From positions 25,078,161 through 25,142,160 of the forward strand of contig CM069447.1 in the NCBI GenBank assembly GCA_035610835.1: a stretch of DNA of 64,000 nt. The letters run 5' to 3'. Of the stretch, positions 8,661 through 19,225 are shown in pieces. The number at the start of each line of letters is the position of its first letter. Position 1 is the first letter of the stretch. The position numbers and the translations under genes are program-made. The notes beneath the pieces are model-generated. The model made no database searches. It saw only the letters and a list, made by a program, of their open reading frames with translations, and was not told the DNA's origin. Source of the DNA: Ophiura sarsii. Lineage: Eukaryota; Echinodermata; Ophiuroidea; Amphilepidida; Ophiuridae.

Positions 8661-11273
8661 ACTGTAAAGAGGGTGTTCTTTAGGATAATTGCTAGTATCG
8701 TAAAAATCTGCATGTTGCGCCATATCACGATAAACATCCTCAGTTTCAATATGTAAAAGTAAACTATCTGTGTCGGTGTAAAGCAATTTGCAAGCGCTTC
8801 CATACTGTTTTTTAAGATGGTTGTAATAAAAGTCATACATCAGCAATTTACTTAAATCCAAAATACACATTCCTACATATGCGGGCCGATTAAGACATAG
8901 CTTACTTTTATACATATGCAATGCCGCTAATTCATTACTAAATATTTTCTCTCTTGCAAATGTTGGCTTTGCAATTAGCTTTCTTATTTTATTATGCTCA
9001 TTAGCACGTACCAGATGGACATCAACACGTTTTCTTAAATTTTCCATGGTTTTACCAAACACAGCATTATTCATTAGCTTATACAAGTCCTTCTCGAAAT
9101 CACTAGTTGCTTGTTTTCGAAGTTCTGTGTTCATTTGAATATATGGCTTCATCCAAGGTGAATGATTAAAACGTAATACTCTATGTATTTTTGTTAATTT
9201 CATACCTAAATCAATGCACTGTTGTAAATTTCTGTAATGCAACACATATTTTTTCTTATTACGCAAATTCGGTACAAGTTTGTCTGTATTAAGACTAGTT
9301 TTTCCAATCAAGTTATTTTGATAATCTGATAGCCATTCTTTATCTATTTTCATGCGCTCTGGTGCTAAAGGATAATCATTATGCTCATCGTGCAACTCTT
9401 TTAAATATTCAAGATCAACTTCTAAAATATAGCCATTTTTTGAAAAATCACCATTCTTTGAAAAATCACAGTTTGATAAATCTGTAACCCACTCAAACCC
9501 TCCTGTTGGTAAATATTGACTCATTGCCCAACCGTACAAGTTATTCGCATCGTAATATTGAATGTAGCTTGTTGGTTTAGTTGGATCATAATCTGGAACT
9601 TTATCATTGTTTGCTTTAGCATATCTCTGACTTACCATAGAAACACCACCTCGCATACCTTTTTCAATAAATAAATACATGTCATAGTCTGTTAATAACT
9701 CAAGTTTAACTTTTGTCTTTTTAAGCAATGCATCCCACGATAACCCCGGACCTGTATAATAGTGAGCCGGATCTAGTTTATAGTGTTTTAAGCATGTATT
9801 TCTAAATTTCTCAAATACATCCGCAAGCAGCATTGTATCAGTTTTTAAATACAAGTCATGATAGTCTCCCATGTTCTTACAATCGAATGTATCCCAAACT
9901 TTTTGTGCATAAATATAGTCTTCTTGACTAATTCCACAATCCGTTAAACTGCTGTAAAAATCCTCAATAGGAGGTAGTTGTTTATCTTCAAAACGCTCCC
10001 AATCATCCATGTACTCGTAAGGAAAAACTCCTTTTCTGAGCAATAATTTACTTTTTTCTTGATCTGGCTCATTTAATTTTGTTATTTTAAATACTTCAGC
10101 AGGATTTGCCTTAACCAAATTATCTAATGAAGCTAGTAAAAATTGTGCGCTGTCAATAAATCGTAATTGTCGTAAAGAAAATGAAATATATTTTTCCATG
10201 TTATTCGGAATACACTTAATAACACCTTCAGTTTCACTAATAGCTTGCATAATTATATGAGAATCATAACCTCGTAAATTATGAAATACTACAGGGATAA
10301 AGAACTCTCTATTCGAAGGTTTAATTCGCAGTTTTAAATTACAATCTGAGTGGGCGGCCCCTCTAAATTCCCCTGTAATATGACAATGATCACGTACTTT
10401 ATATCTTTGAGAAAACTTTTTACAACAAATTGCACATTCTTTCGCCTCAAAATAGCTATTATTTATTTCGTAATTTACATCTTCAAACTTACCTTCAGGA
10501 CGACAGCGCTTATGGACAGCCTTTTGATTATAACACACTTTCTTATTTTCATTATCAAAACCACCCTCTTCACATATCCAACATTGTTTAGTGTTATAAT
10601 ACTTACTCCACTCTTTAGAAGTTAAAGTATCCATCTTTTTGGGGAATTTTAGCGATTTAATAATATCATTTTCACATTTTTCAACCTCTTCAAAAAACTT
10701 ACTCATCGCGTCAGGTCCTCGGTAAACTATAGGCTTCTCAGATACTCCATCAGATCTAACAGCTACAATCGAAAATCCGCACACATTGTGAACAGATGTT
10801 TTTTGCGTGTTTTTTCTTTCTGCAGGCGCTGGAGCTTCTATTTTCGTAACTAGTGCTTCTAAGTCTGCATATATTACCCATGGTACTTTAAGCTGTTTGC
10901 GATAGTTTTCAAACTTTAGAATTGATTTGTTTTTCGTTGGCATTTCTATTTTAAAAGACCTTTCTCCAATCCCTCGACATTCAGGTTTATGCTCCTCAAG
11001 TAAATCTGCTCTAATATATCCGTGATGACATCTATCGCAAAAATACTTCTTTTCTTTATGCAAAGTCTGATCATATAAAAGACCATTTAAATTTTTAATC
11101 CAAGTATAATGCAAATTTGCTTTTGTGTCTTCACCCCACTCAAATTCCTCCTCATTATCTTTTAATTTTTCAGTTAATAACATCAAACAAATGCGAGGTA
11201 TTTCTGAAGGCTGACTACTAATATAATAATTTACAGTACATCCTTTTTCCCATCCATACACGTTAATTGCCAA
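8622..11273 (-). pseudogene. Protein-primed family B DNA polymerase, catalytic core (frame-disrupted gene)
   Basis: This is the polymerase that would copy the element, usually by protein priming. Numbering follows this 883-residue open stretch. It shows a C2HC finger (C79, C82, H95, C99), Exo I YADLEA (D137, E139), and an endonuclease VII/HNH-like zinc motif (C280..C283 to RDHCH and HSDCN near 310). Exo II is HNLRGYD (332-337) and a likely Exo III region is at 471-480. Polymerase motif A is YYDANNLYGW (D575), motif B KLMNNAVFGK (732-741) and motif C YTDTDS (D834, D836). The frame is open upstream past the TTG at 11273 to about 11423, so no real start lies here. It needs the N- and C-terminal pieces in another frame to be complete. 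Catalytic residues remain, so decay is recent. Confidence 0.88.
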
Positions 11274-11338
11274 GTTATTTTGTTTTTCTACTTTTTTAAT
11301 CTGAGTTAATGGAGTAGGAAATTCTATACCTGTAAAAT

Positions 11339-12331
11339 TTAACCCATCATTAGTTGGATAACTTGAAGTTCTATTTGAGTGATCATTTGTTGGAAATAAC
11401 CATCTTGGTTTTGTACATTAATAATAACTTTCTTGTTTGCTAATTTTTTTGGTAAAGGAATATAAGAGCCGCCCCTTAAAGGTGAGTATTCCGCAAAATT
11501 TAAAAACAATCTTTCAATTCTATCCACAACCCACCCAGATCCCAAGCTAACGTAATTTTCGATACTTGCTATTATTTTAGCATGTGCTTGAGCAAGATCG
11601 ATGTTTACTAAATTCAGCTTAATATTGTCTTCATCTATATCAACTTTTTTCAAAACGGGTATTTGCTCACTATAAAAACTTGGATGTGCGTATGTTGAGA
11701 TATTTGTTTGTGGATTGTCTTTTCTCATTAATATTTGCAAAACTAAATTAAATTTTACTCCATTTAACTCTGCTGCTTCTCTCGCTATCCGTGTTGCTGT
11801 TATTGGCTTAACTTCTTCTAAAAATGCGACAGGATCATTTCTATTTTCTAAAACTACCATTTCATAACTTTTAAGAAATTTACCAAAAGTATTGGTTAAC
11901 TTCAAATACATAGCAGTATTAGACGGTTCTAAAGGTGCAGGAAGATCTTCTAAAATTGGTGAATTAAACATAGGATCAATAGGGTTTACATCTGCTAATT
12001 CGTTTAAAATTTCATTTTCTATTGATTCCCTGTTATATACCATATTTTTAAGAGGCCCATCACTAATTGGTTTTGATTTTTCTTTTTTGTTTTTTGGTTG
12101 AATTTTTATCTTTTCAGGCTCTAATTTTAAAGCGCGTAATAATTCAACCACAAATTTCTTTTTTTTCTTTAACACAGACTTTGTATAAAATGAACTTATT
12201 CCGCCTCTTATATATGATACCGCCCAGTCCTTCGATTTATATACTACATACAAAATACCATTTATTTCCTTAAACGGTAATACAATTGGTATTGTAATAT
12301 TATGAAAAGTATTGAAGTCATCTCGTAACAT
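11339..12331 (-). pseudogene. N-terminal fragment of the broken protein-primed DNA polymerase
   Basis: The ATG at 12331 opens a 330-residue frame. It includes a Lys-rich section (about 75-90), an acidic linker and a conserved-looking block (GSGWVVDRIERLFLNF, about 267-282; GGSYIPLPKKL, about 289-299) that in related animal elements precedes the exonuclease domain in one polypeptide. The reading then leaves the frame: this ORF stops at 11339-11341, while the core frame is already open from about 11423. The switch must lie between 11341 and 11423. The motif normally following INVQNQD is not visible, suggesting a small deletion with the frame change. Unlike the virion genes, its start lacks the AT-rich motif and is preceded by TATAGAAACAAA. 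Confidence 0.75.
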
Positions 12332-12508
12332 TTTGTTTCTATACTAGGTAAATAAAAAGTTCAAATTAAAATTATTTACCTATTTAATATTTATTTACAT
12401 AAAAATGTAATAAATTTAGTTTTAAATCCCTTAACCAATTTTAAAACTACAAAAATCATACCAAAAAAGAAATCTCAAAATTTCCTTTGTTGTATTTGCA
12501 GTAGTTAG

Positions 12509-12715
12509 TTCTGGGTCATTTACCTTATATACCACGGCACCAGTAATTACTACCAATACCCTCGCTTTGCTCTCTCTCAGCTTGGATTTATAGTTATAAA
12601 TTACTGGGTGTCGTGGTATACAAGAAAAAGAAAAAAATCCAAGCTGAGAGAGAGCAAATCGAGGGTATTAGTAGTAATTACTGATGAGGTGGTATATAAG
12701 GTAGATGGTCCAGAA
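12509..12715. repeat. Long hairpin, 81-bp arms, near the right end of the Polinton-like element
   Basis: The left arm 12509-12589 and right arm 12635-12715 are inverted copies with about nine mismatches over 81 bp, separated by a 45-base loop. The loop itself carries another inverted copy of a sub-block (ACTGGGTGTCGTGGTATA near 12603-12620) matching the left arm around 12526-12546. It lies about 180 bases beyond the polymerase start. It may be the terminal or origin structure of the element or a MITE inserted beside it. Confidence 0.8.
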
Positions 12716-12721
12716 CCCCCA

Positions 12722-14884
12722 GTTCCCCTACTACTGCGCGTATACCAAGCTTAAATAAAAATCAATTCAACTGCACTTTCTTTTTGTAAGTGCTGCACTT
12801 TCTTTTTGTTATGTATTAGTGCTACGTTGTGTCCAACACCGTTGGACAAAACAAACTTGATAATGAGTGTTATTGTTAGTCATGTATAAGGAGAAATAGG
12901 CCAGCAGGACGGCACTCGAAAGCCTTCTAGTTAACGAGGTATTTTTGTAAGAGTACTACCAGGAGTTATTGGTATGAAATTAAAGAAGACCGTTTGCAGT
13001 TTACTTGAGCGAAGTCTGCAATATTTAGCATATGTCGAAAATTCGCTTTTTGTCCAATTTAGAGTCAATTTAACAGATTTTCTTTAAAAATGTATTTTTC
13101 CCAAATTTTCTATAAAACACCAACGGAAATGGTTGGGATTTATTGGTTTCCTGGATATGGAAGTGAACAAACAGCTGTATTGAAATGATTCAAATTTCAA
13201 ATATTATTTGACACATATAATACCTAATTTGTATAATTTATGCACGATAAAGCGGGTTTTGACATTTTGCATCACTTGGCGTTTCAATTGACACGCAGGA
13301 ATCCGAAGAAACATGGTAATGTCTATGTTTAATTGAAAGATGTGATTGTCAGCTATCTTCAGGTGAAATCTGAATAGCATTGATAAAGTATCGCGTGTTC
13401 ATATAGCATTATAAATTGTCATCATTTTACCGTATATTGAGAATTAAAGTCATACAAATTTAATGCGACTCAACCAGTACAGCTACGTGTATACACTACC
13501 ATAGCTCAGTGCTGTGTCTTTTGTTCAAAAGAAAGAGTTCTATTGATTCGAACTCACGTCGCTCACATATTCGTCGTGTAGTAGTCTTTTTAGCCAGTCG
13601 ACATTACCATAATTACCATGAATATAATAATATCACGAAGTCTGTGAAGTAATTTAATTGTTATTCGGCAAACAAAAAAGATTTCACCCAAGGTTTATCA
13701 AATAATTAAACTAACTGCATAAACTATGTCGCTTTATTATTTTATTAGGCGTAAGTACTATTTTTTATAAAAAAATTCTAAAGATATTTTGATTTTCGTG
13801 GAACTAACAGTCTGTGAAGTGATGAACCATTTATTGATGAACCAACACTATTATGTAAAAATCTGAAAATTAGATAACGGGCTAAATTGATCCTTTGAGT
13901 TATCCTACATAAATACATATGTAGCTATATGTCAGGTTTTGTGACTCTTTATTGATGTGAATTGTTCTTTCATTAAATTTAGGCGTAGTAACTTTTAATG
14001 CCTTCGGTTCATTGCAAGTCTCTCATGCCTAAAGTTATGACAGTTATCTTTCTTCGAAAAGGACCGTGATTCTCCCCCATTGTTATGATAACCGACACCG
14101 GGCATTTCGATTTTACTGCTGCCAAAGTGTGTCAAAGATCGTTACAATTATATCATGGAATGATAATATGAACATGTTTTTTCGGGCCCTCAGGCCTCAA
14201 AGTTACTTTAACATTCATAGAAAAAAATAATTTGTGATATCTTTGTTTTTGTATGATAGTTAAACGATACATTTGATCATAGCATATATTTCTTTGTATT
14301 AATACAGTATATTAACATGTCTAAATCAAACAAACAACTTGCATTACAATACGCCCATCATCATACAACATGACAATGATGACATGTGCTTGTCTAATAA
14401 TAATGAATTTGAAAACCAGAAAATGTGCCTTCAAGAAGCATTGTATGAATTAAACTGGATCCATATTTTACCTTGACAATCTGATGACACTTAACGAATG
14501 AAAATATGTTTTCAGTATAATAATTTGATGAAACTATTCAAAATAACAGAATATGAAACAATCTTTCGAATGGTCCCATTACACGAAATTGGCGGTGTAT
14601 ACCTTTGCAAATATGAGGAAAAGATAATATATTTTACAAACTAGTTTGCTCCGAAATGCTCCGATCCGAAATGGTTATATTATTGTACAACGAACATTGT
14701 ACAACGAAGATGATTCAAAAAGATCAATGCAGTACTTTAATGATAAATGATGGTGTCATGTTAGATTATCTAACGTTACTATCATCCATTCCAGAAATTG
14801 CAAAGAATATAAAAATACAAGTTCAAATAAAGTCCACCAAAATGGTATACAAAATGAACTGGTCTTTTATCCTTTAGAACAATG
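12722..14884. other. Non-coding stretch, no supported feature
   Basis: No ORF with a recognisable product, no strong tandem repeat and no clear inverted repeat is seen. A short direct repeat GCACTTTCTTTTTGT occurs twice near 12772-12808. The A-box/B-box-like words near 13500-13555 are too weak to call a tRNA. Confidence 0.5.
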
Positions 14885-14886
14885 TA

Positions 14887-16001
14887 CAGGGTGTCCCAAA
14901 AGTCTATGCACGTTTTTGAAGAGTCGTATCTCATAACATATAAATCATATGGTATCAATTTAACCATATTTTGATAGACGAGATTTGGGGAATTATTTTG
15001 ATACCAAACACAACCCTATTGGTGAACCCACAACAATATAAAACAGGTTGAACGTTTTTGGCCATGTGAGACCCACCCAAGTACCACACATTTGTTGCTA
15101 AAACAGGTGCGCATAAATTAACGATATGAAAGCAACGTTGCGCATTAGTCACAGTTCACTGCTTACCTTGCAACATTAATGTTATTACCAAACTCGGTCA
15201 CTCACAACATAAATAGGTATAGTTGATAACATTGCACAGCAAAAGTCTTCATTCATGATGGTTTACAGCATAGATAAGCGAATACAAATGGTATGGTTCT
15301 ACGCTGAAACAAATTCAGTTCAACTTACTCAACAAAAGTTCAGAAAACATTTTAAAGTGAAACGCGCACCAGGAAGAATGTCCATTCTTAAGTTGGTGGA
15401 TACATTTTTGAACACAGGAACTGTGCATGATTTGTCTCGATGTGGTAGAAAAAAGACTGGTAGATCAACAAGTCACATTGATGTCATAAGACATGCATCA
15501 GCTAAAAGTGCAAAGAGTTCTATTCGCTGTGTGATGTGTGTGTTCACTTTTCTGTTACGTTATTTAATTTTTTAGGTCTGTGTTTTTGCATTAGCACACG
15601 TCTCTGTATAAATGGAAAACATTTAAACTAGATTTCACTATAGAAACGAAAACTATGTGTGATATAGTTTGTTATTATGATGGGATCACTGTAATGTAAA
15701 TTTTTTAAACATTACAATTGACGGATCACTTTCCGTGTAACCAACTCTGCCCGTCTTTTTTTAAAATCTCAATAGGTATGGATTTATGAATTTTATTCCT
15801 CCGACGTATAAAATTACATTTTTGCAGTAATACATATTTTACTTCTAGGGTGGCATTACAAACAGATGTTACTCCAATGTTTGGTATCAAAATTATTTCC
15901 CACATCTCTTCTTTCTAAATATGTATTCATATTTTCAATACGACTTATATTTTGTGAAATACAAAGCTTCAAAGTCGTGCATAGACTTTTGGGACACCCT
16001 G
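14887..16001. mobile_element. Mariner-like DNA transposon copy with intact TIRs, internally deleted
   Basis: Perfect 26-bp terminal inverted repeats start CAGGGTGTCCCAAAAGTC at 14887 and mirror at 15976-16001. Similarity continues imperfectly for about 30 bp inward. TA dinucleotides at 14885-14886 and 16002-16003 are the expected target duplication of the Tc1/mariner superfamily. The 1.1 kb interior holds only a short N-terminal transposase ORF, so the copy is non-autonomous. Confidence 0.88.
15255..15575 (+). pseudogene. Truncated mariner-like transposase, N-terminal helix-turn-helix only
   Basis: The 106-residue ORF begins MMVYSIDKRIQMVWFYAET and contains RMSILKLVDTFLNTGTVHDL followed by GRKK. 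That is the pattern of the DUF4817-type helix-turn-helix found at the N-terminus of some mariner-like transposases: a start like MVYS..QR, then ILKLV..F...G.V.D....GR. This domain recognises transposon ends. The sequence after about residue 85 loses similarity and no DDE/D catalytic domain follows within the TIRs, so the protein is truncated by internal deletion. Confidence 0.65.
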
Positions 16002-16149
16002 TACATCTAAAATTGTTCGTTGTAGATTGATTACTGCCATTTCTGTCAAACCAATTTGCCAAATTGTCTGGGAAAGAAAATTTCCAAATTATAACTTTGT
16101 ATGGGAGACCATTTGGAAAAACGTACCGTACCACGCCAATGAAGCAAGG

Positions 16150-16530
16150 CTTATACTGGAAACTGGAAACTCTTAAGTAATATATATCCTACAAATATTC
16201 TTTTAGAAAAAATGGGAATAGCAAGGAGCAATATGTGTGAAAAATGCAACGAGAAAGATTATTTAGAACACTTCTTTTTTTAACTGTAAATAATTAGAGA
16301 GATATGGTTAGAAATAAACAAAATGGTTACTAGGGAAACAGGAAAAACCATTAATATATCTCTTTACTGATGCCATGTATGGGTTTTGTAAAGGAAACGA
16401 TAAAGAAAACAAGTATATAAATAGACTAATTGTAATCGCAAAGCTTTGCATAAGTAAATACAAATATGGGAAACACCCAAATTTGACATTTCTATTTGAA
16501 AAAGAATTGAATATAAGAAAATGGTTAAAG
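16150..16530 (+). pseudogene. LINE reverse transcriptase C-terminal remnant
   Basis: Reading the plus strand from about 16187 gives YPTNILLEKMGIARSNMCEK, then CNEKDYLEHFFF. This is the Cys-containing region after the reverse transcriptase domain in several non-LTR retrotransposons (hydrophobic start, C-x2-C, then the EHFFF core). An in-frame stop and frame change follow near 16285. Fragments such as TDAMYGFCKGNDKENKY and LIVIAKLCISKYKYG continue to about 16530 in line with that family. No promoter or 5' part is seen; it is a dead 3' fragment. Confidence 0.55.
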
Positions 16531-18538
16531 TGATAAAGGCTTGCAATATTGTGTGTTGAATGATTAGATTATGAAATGTAGTAGAACATAAAGAAATGTT
16601 TAAAGTGATTTTTTGAAGCAAATTAATACATATGCCATAACATGATATGTTTTTAAAGAATTATGTTAGATATGTTTGTTTTGGTTGTTTTGATATGTTT
16701 CCATGATAAATGTAAACGTGCAATATCATTATGAAGACACAAACTATATGTAAACCCGTAAATTATGTGGAATGTGATTGTTTGATTTGATTATTTGTTG
16801 ACTCAAACTTAGTCTTAAACGCAAAACTTGTATGAGCTCGGATGATTTAATTAATATTTGAAATTTAAGTAAGTAAATCTTAAGCTTTGAAAATAGAAGA
16901 AAAAAAACCCAGAAAAAATAATAACACCAAAACAATTGTATGACTTTGTATGAATACTCATAGTTTGTTTTTGTTTTTGGACAAGATTTGAAATATCACT
17001 ATTTTGAGAGGATTATTTATACAGCGTGTATCAAAAAGAACGCAACACTTTTTGTCGAGAGCTGTACGGTCACAGTAAATGACAAATCACTCTAAAACTT
17101 ATATATTCTGTTAGGTCTACTTATTGGCTATCACATAGTCAAATTACAACGATATCGAATATTTATTCGCTGAGATATTAAAGGTATAAGTAAAGAAGTG
17201 CAAAACACGTTTTATATACATCGTTCGTTCTAAAAACTTGGATTTTCCTGTCCGATTAGTGTTATGGGTTAACAGTTTAATAACTATGTAACCTTAATGT
17301 CTGGAATGGTTTATCTTAATTTCCTTTGTTTCAGTAAGGTGGTACATAAAATCATTGAATTGTGTAATCTGATAATCATTCGACCATTTGAATACGTCAA
17401 TCACCCTTTTTAAGTTCTGAACCACCGATTGCTATGATCGCCACATGTCTATGGTACGTTCTTTCATAAATTAAAGTTCGTAATCGATGCATCTTAAAAC
17501 AAGGACAGCATTTTGCAGGGTCGAGGAGCACCATAATGTCCCATTCCCATTCACAACATACTAACAATGACTGATTCATACAAGACAATTACTACCTTCA
17601 CTGGACTATTCCATTTGTTTATCTTTTGAATAATGTGCCATACTGCTTTTTTTATGACATTAACGAGAGAAAAAGAGAGAGGATTTGCAAACAGACTTTG
17701 TAATCTGGATTTTCAAGTTGTGTCATTAACTATTTTAACTAATTTATTGCCAGATTTAATTAATATTGATATGATACTGTAATAGCCAGAAAATTGATAC
17801 CTTTAACATGACATTTTCTTCTCAGAATGATGAGTTTGATTCCAATTATTTAAGTACAATGAGTTATTAAAGTGTCTTGCTAATATTCACCTGACAAAAG
17901 AAAATCAGGCATACAGGATAAACGATGTAAAACGTGTTTTGCACTTGTCTACGTGTATCGTTGATATCTCAGCGAATCAATAATCGATATCGCTGTAATT
18001 TGACTACGGTATGCAGTCAGCTGTAGAACGGGGCCCCGTTTCAATTGAGGGCGCTCTAAAACGACGGGTGTACGTAACCAAGGTAACGCACACCCGTCAA
18101 TTTTCGCAATGATTGAACTTTTGCCTTTTACCCCCAATTATCTGCATAAAAAGTAACTATCCATCGAGTTAAGGGTATCATCATAAGGTACCAGAACTCC
18201 TTGCGACATCCAGTTCGATTATTTAATTCAACCTTTGACCCCAACATCACACGACACAATCTTAAATTATGTCTTTTTTGACCGGTTTGCTGCGATGAGA
18301 TCACAATTTTCTAGACAAGATTACACCATGTTATAGAATTTTTAGGGTAAGTGTGATAATTTTTACATTCAATATAAGCCCTATTGTATTCAGAAGTGAT
18401 GCCTTGTAACGGTTATCTCTGTGATAAGACAGTTATTTCGTTGTTTAAAATTGGCAGAATCGGCTATTTATGAATTTTGAAAATGACTGTGACGTGAGTC
18501 CGTTCCCTTGGAAACGCAGTCCCGTTCCCAAGCCCGCC

Positions 18539-18717
18539 TGTAGAGATGTAAGCATATCTCTAAGATGCAAAATACAATGCAATAAAACACACAGAGACTC
18601 AGTTCTTGCTTGCTTTCTATCGTGTTCTCCAACATGAGTGTTTAGGTCAAAGGTTAATCAAGTATCATCATTTATAATCAATTACGTCAAGGCTGACATT
18701 ACTTGAACGACACTACA
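18539..18717 (-). repeat. 3' LTR of the Gypsy element
   Basis: A 179-bp copy, matching 23485-23663 base for base as far as I can read. In the sense direction it follows the polypurine tract. LTRs this short are unusual for Gypsy elements but carry the TG...CA ends and border the 5-bp duplication. Confidence 0.92.
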
Positions 18718-18730
18718 TCCCTCCTCAACT
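18718..18730 (-). promoter_or_regulatory. Polypurine tract of the Gypsy element
   Basis: On the minus strand AGTTGAGGAGGGA abuts the 3' LTR, the standard position for the plus-strand primer. Purine content is 10 of 13. Confidence 0.7.
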
Positions 18731-19225
18731 TTTAGAAGAATGACAACCATGAATTTTCAATACCAAAATGAAGAAGTCAACATTTTTGTTAAACCATAAA
18801 AGAGGGTATTTGACAGGAATGCAATTCAAGTTGTTACGTTGAATGAAATGTAAATCATACTCAAAATTAAATGTTATTATCCATCTCTACTTTAGAGAGA
18901 ATAATTTCCTTCTCCATGTACTTTCATGGAAAATGATAATTTGACATTGTAAAACCAATTGTTCATTACTAGCAAGTGTTTTTGTTTTGTTTTAAATCAA
19001 ACAACAATTAAGAACAGTCTTTACTGATCCTGCCTGAGATACCAATTTCTCATGTCATTGTGGCCCATTGAGAATTTGGAAAATGTTAATATGACCAAAA
19101 CTTGGCTGCACAGATTATTAGCATCAGTTTGTGCTAAATTGACAATGAAGTCACATAACAAAATTACAGCATTTTTTTTGGGCTCACAAAATTGGCATTT
19201 TCTTTATAGTTTGTTGCCAATACTT

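Larger units (their letters stand above)
1..12720. mobile_element. Polinton/Maverick-like integrated virus-like element, left end outside window
   Basis: Within 12.7 kb the sequence shows a retroviral-type integrase, an A32/FtsK-type ATPase, a protein-primed family B DNA polymerase and a probable jelly-roll capsid protein. That combination defines Polintons/Mavericks and related animal virus-like elements. Genes are tightly packed and intronless, unlike the DNA to the right. A maturation protease is expected but not seen and may lie left of base 1. The right limit is placed just after the hairpin at 12509-12715. I could not identify a terminal inverted repeat because the left terminus is missing. 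The polymerase is broken, so this copy is a fossil or depends on other copies. Confidence 0.85.

Noticed and set aside
13490..13565. tRNA-like A and B box words (TAGCTCAGT, GATTCGAACTC)
   Set aside because: No acceptor, anticodon or T stem can be formed; chance or very old SINE trace.
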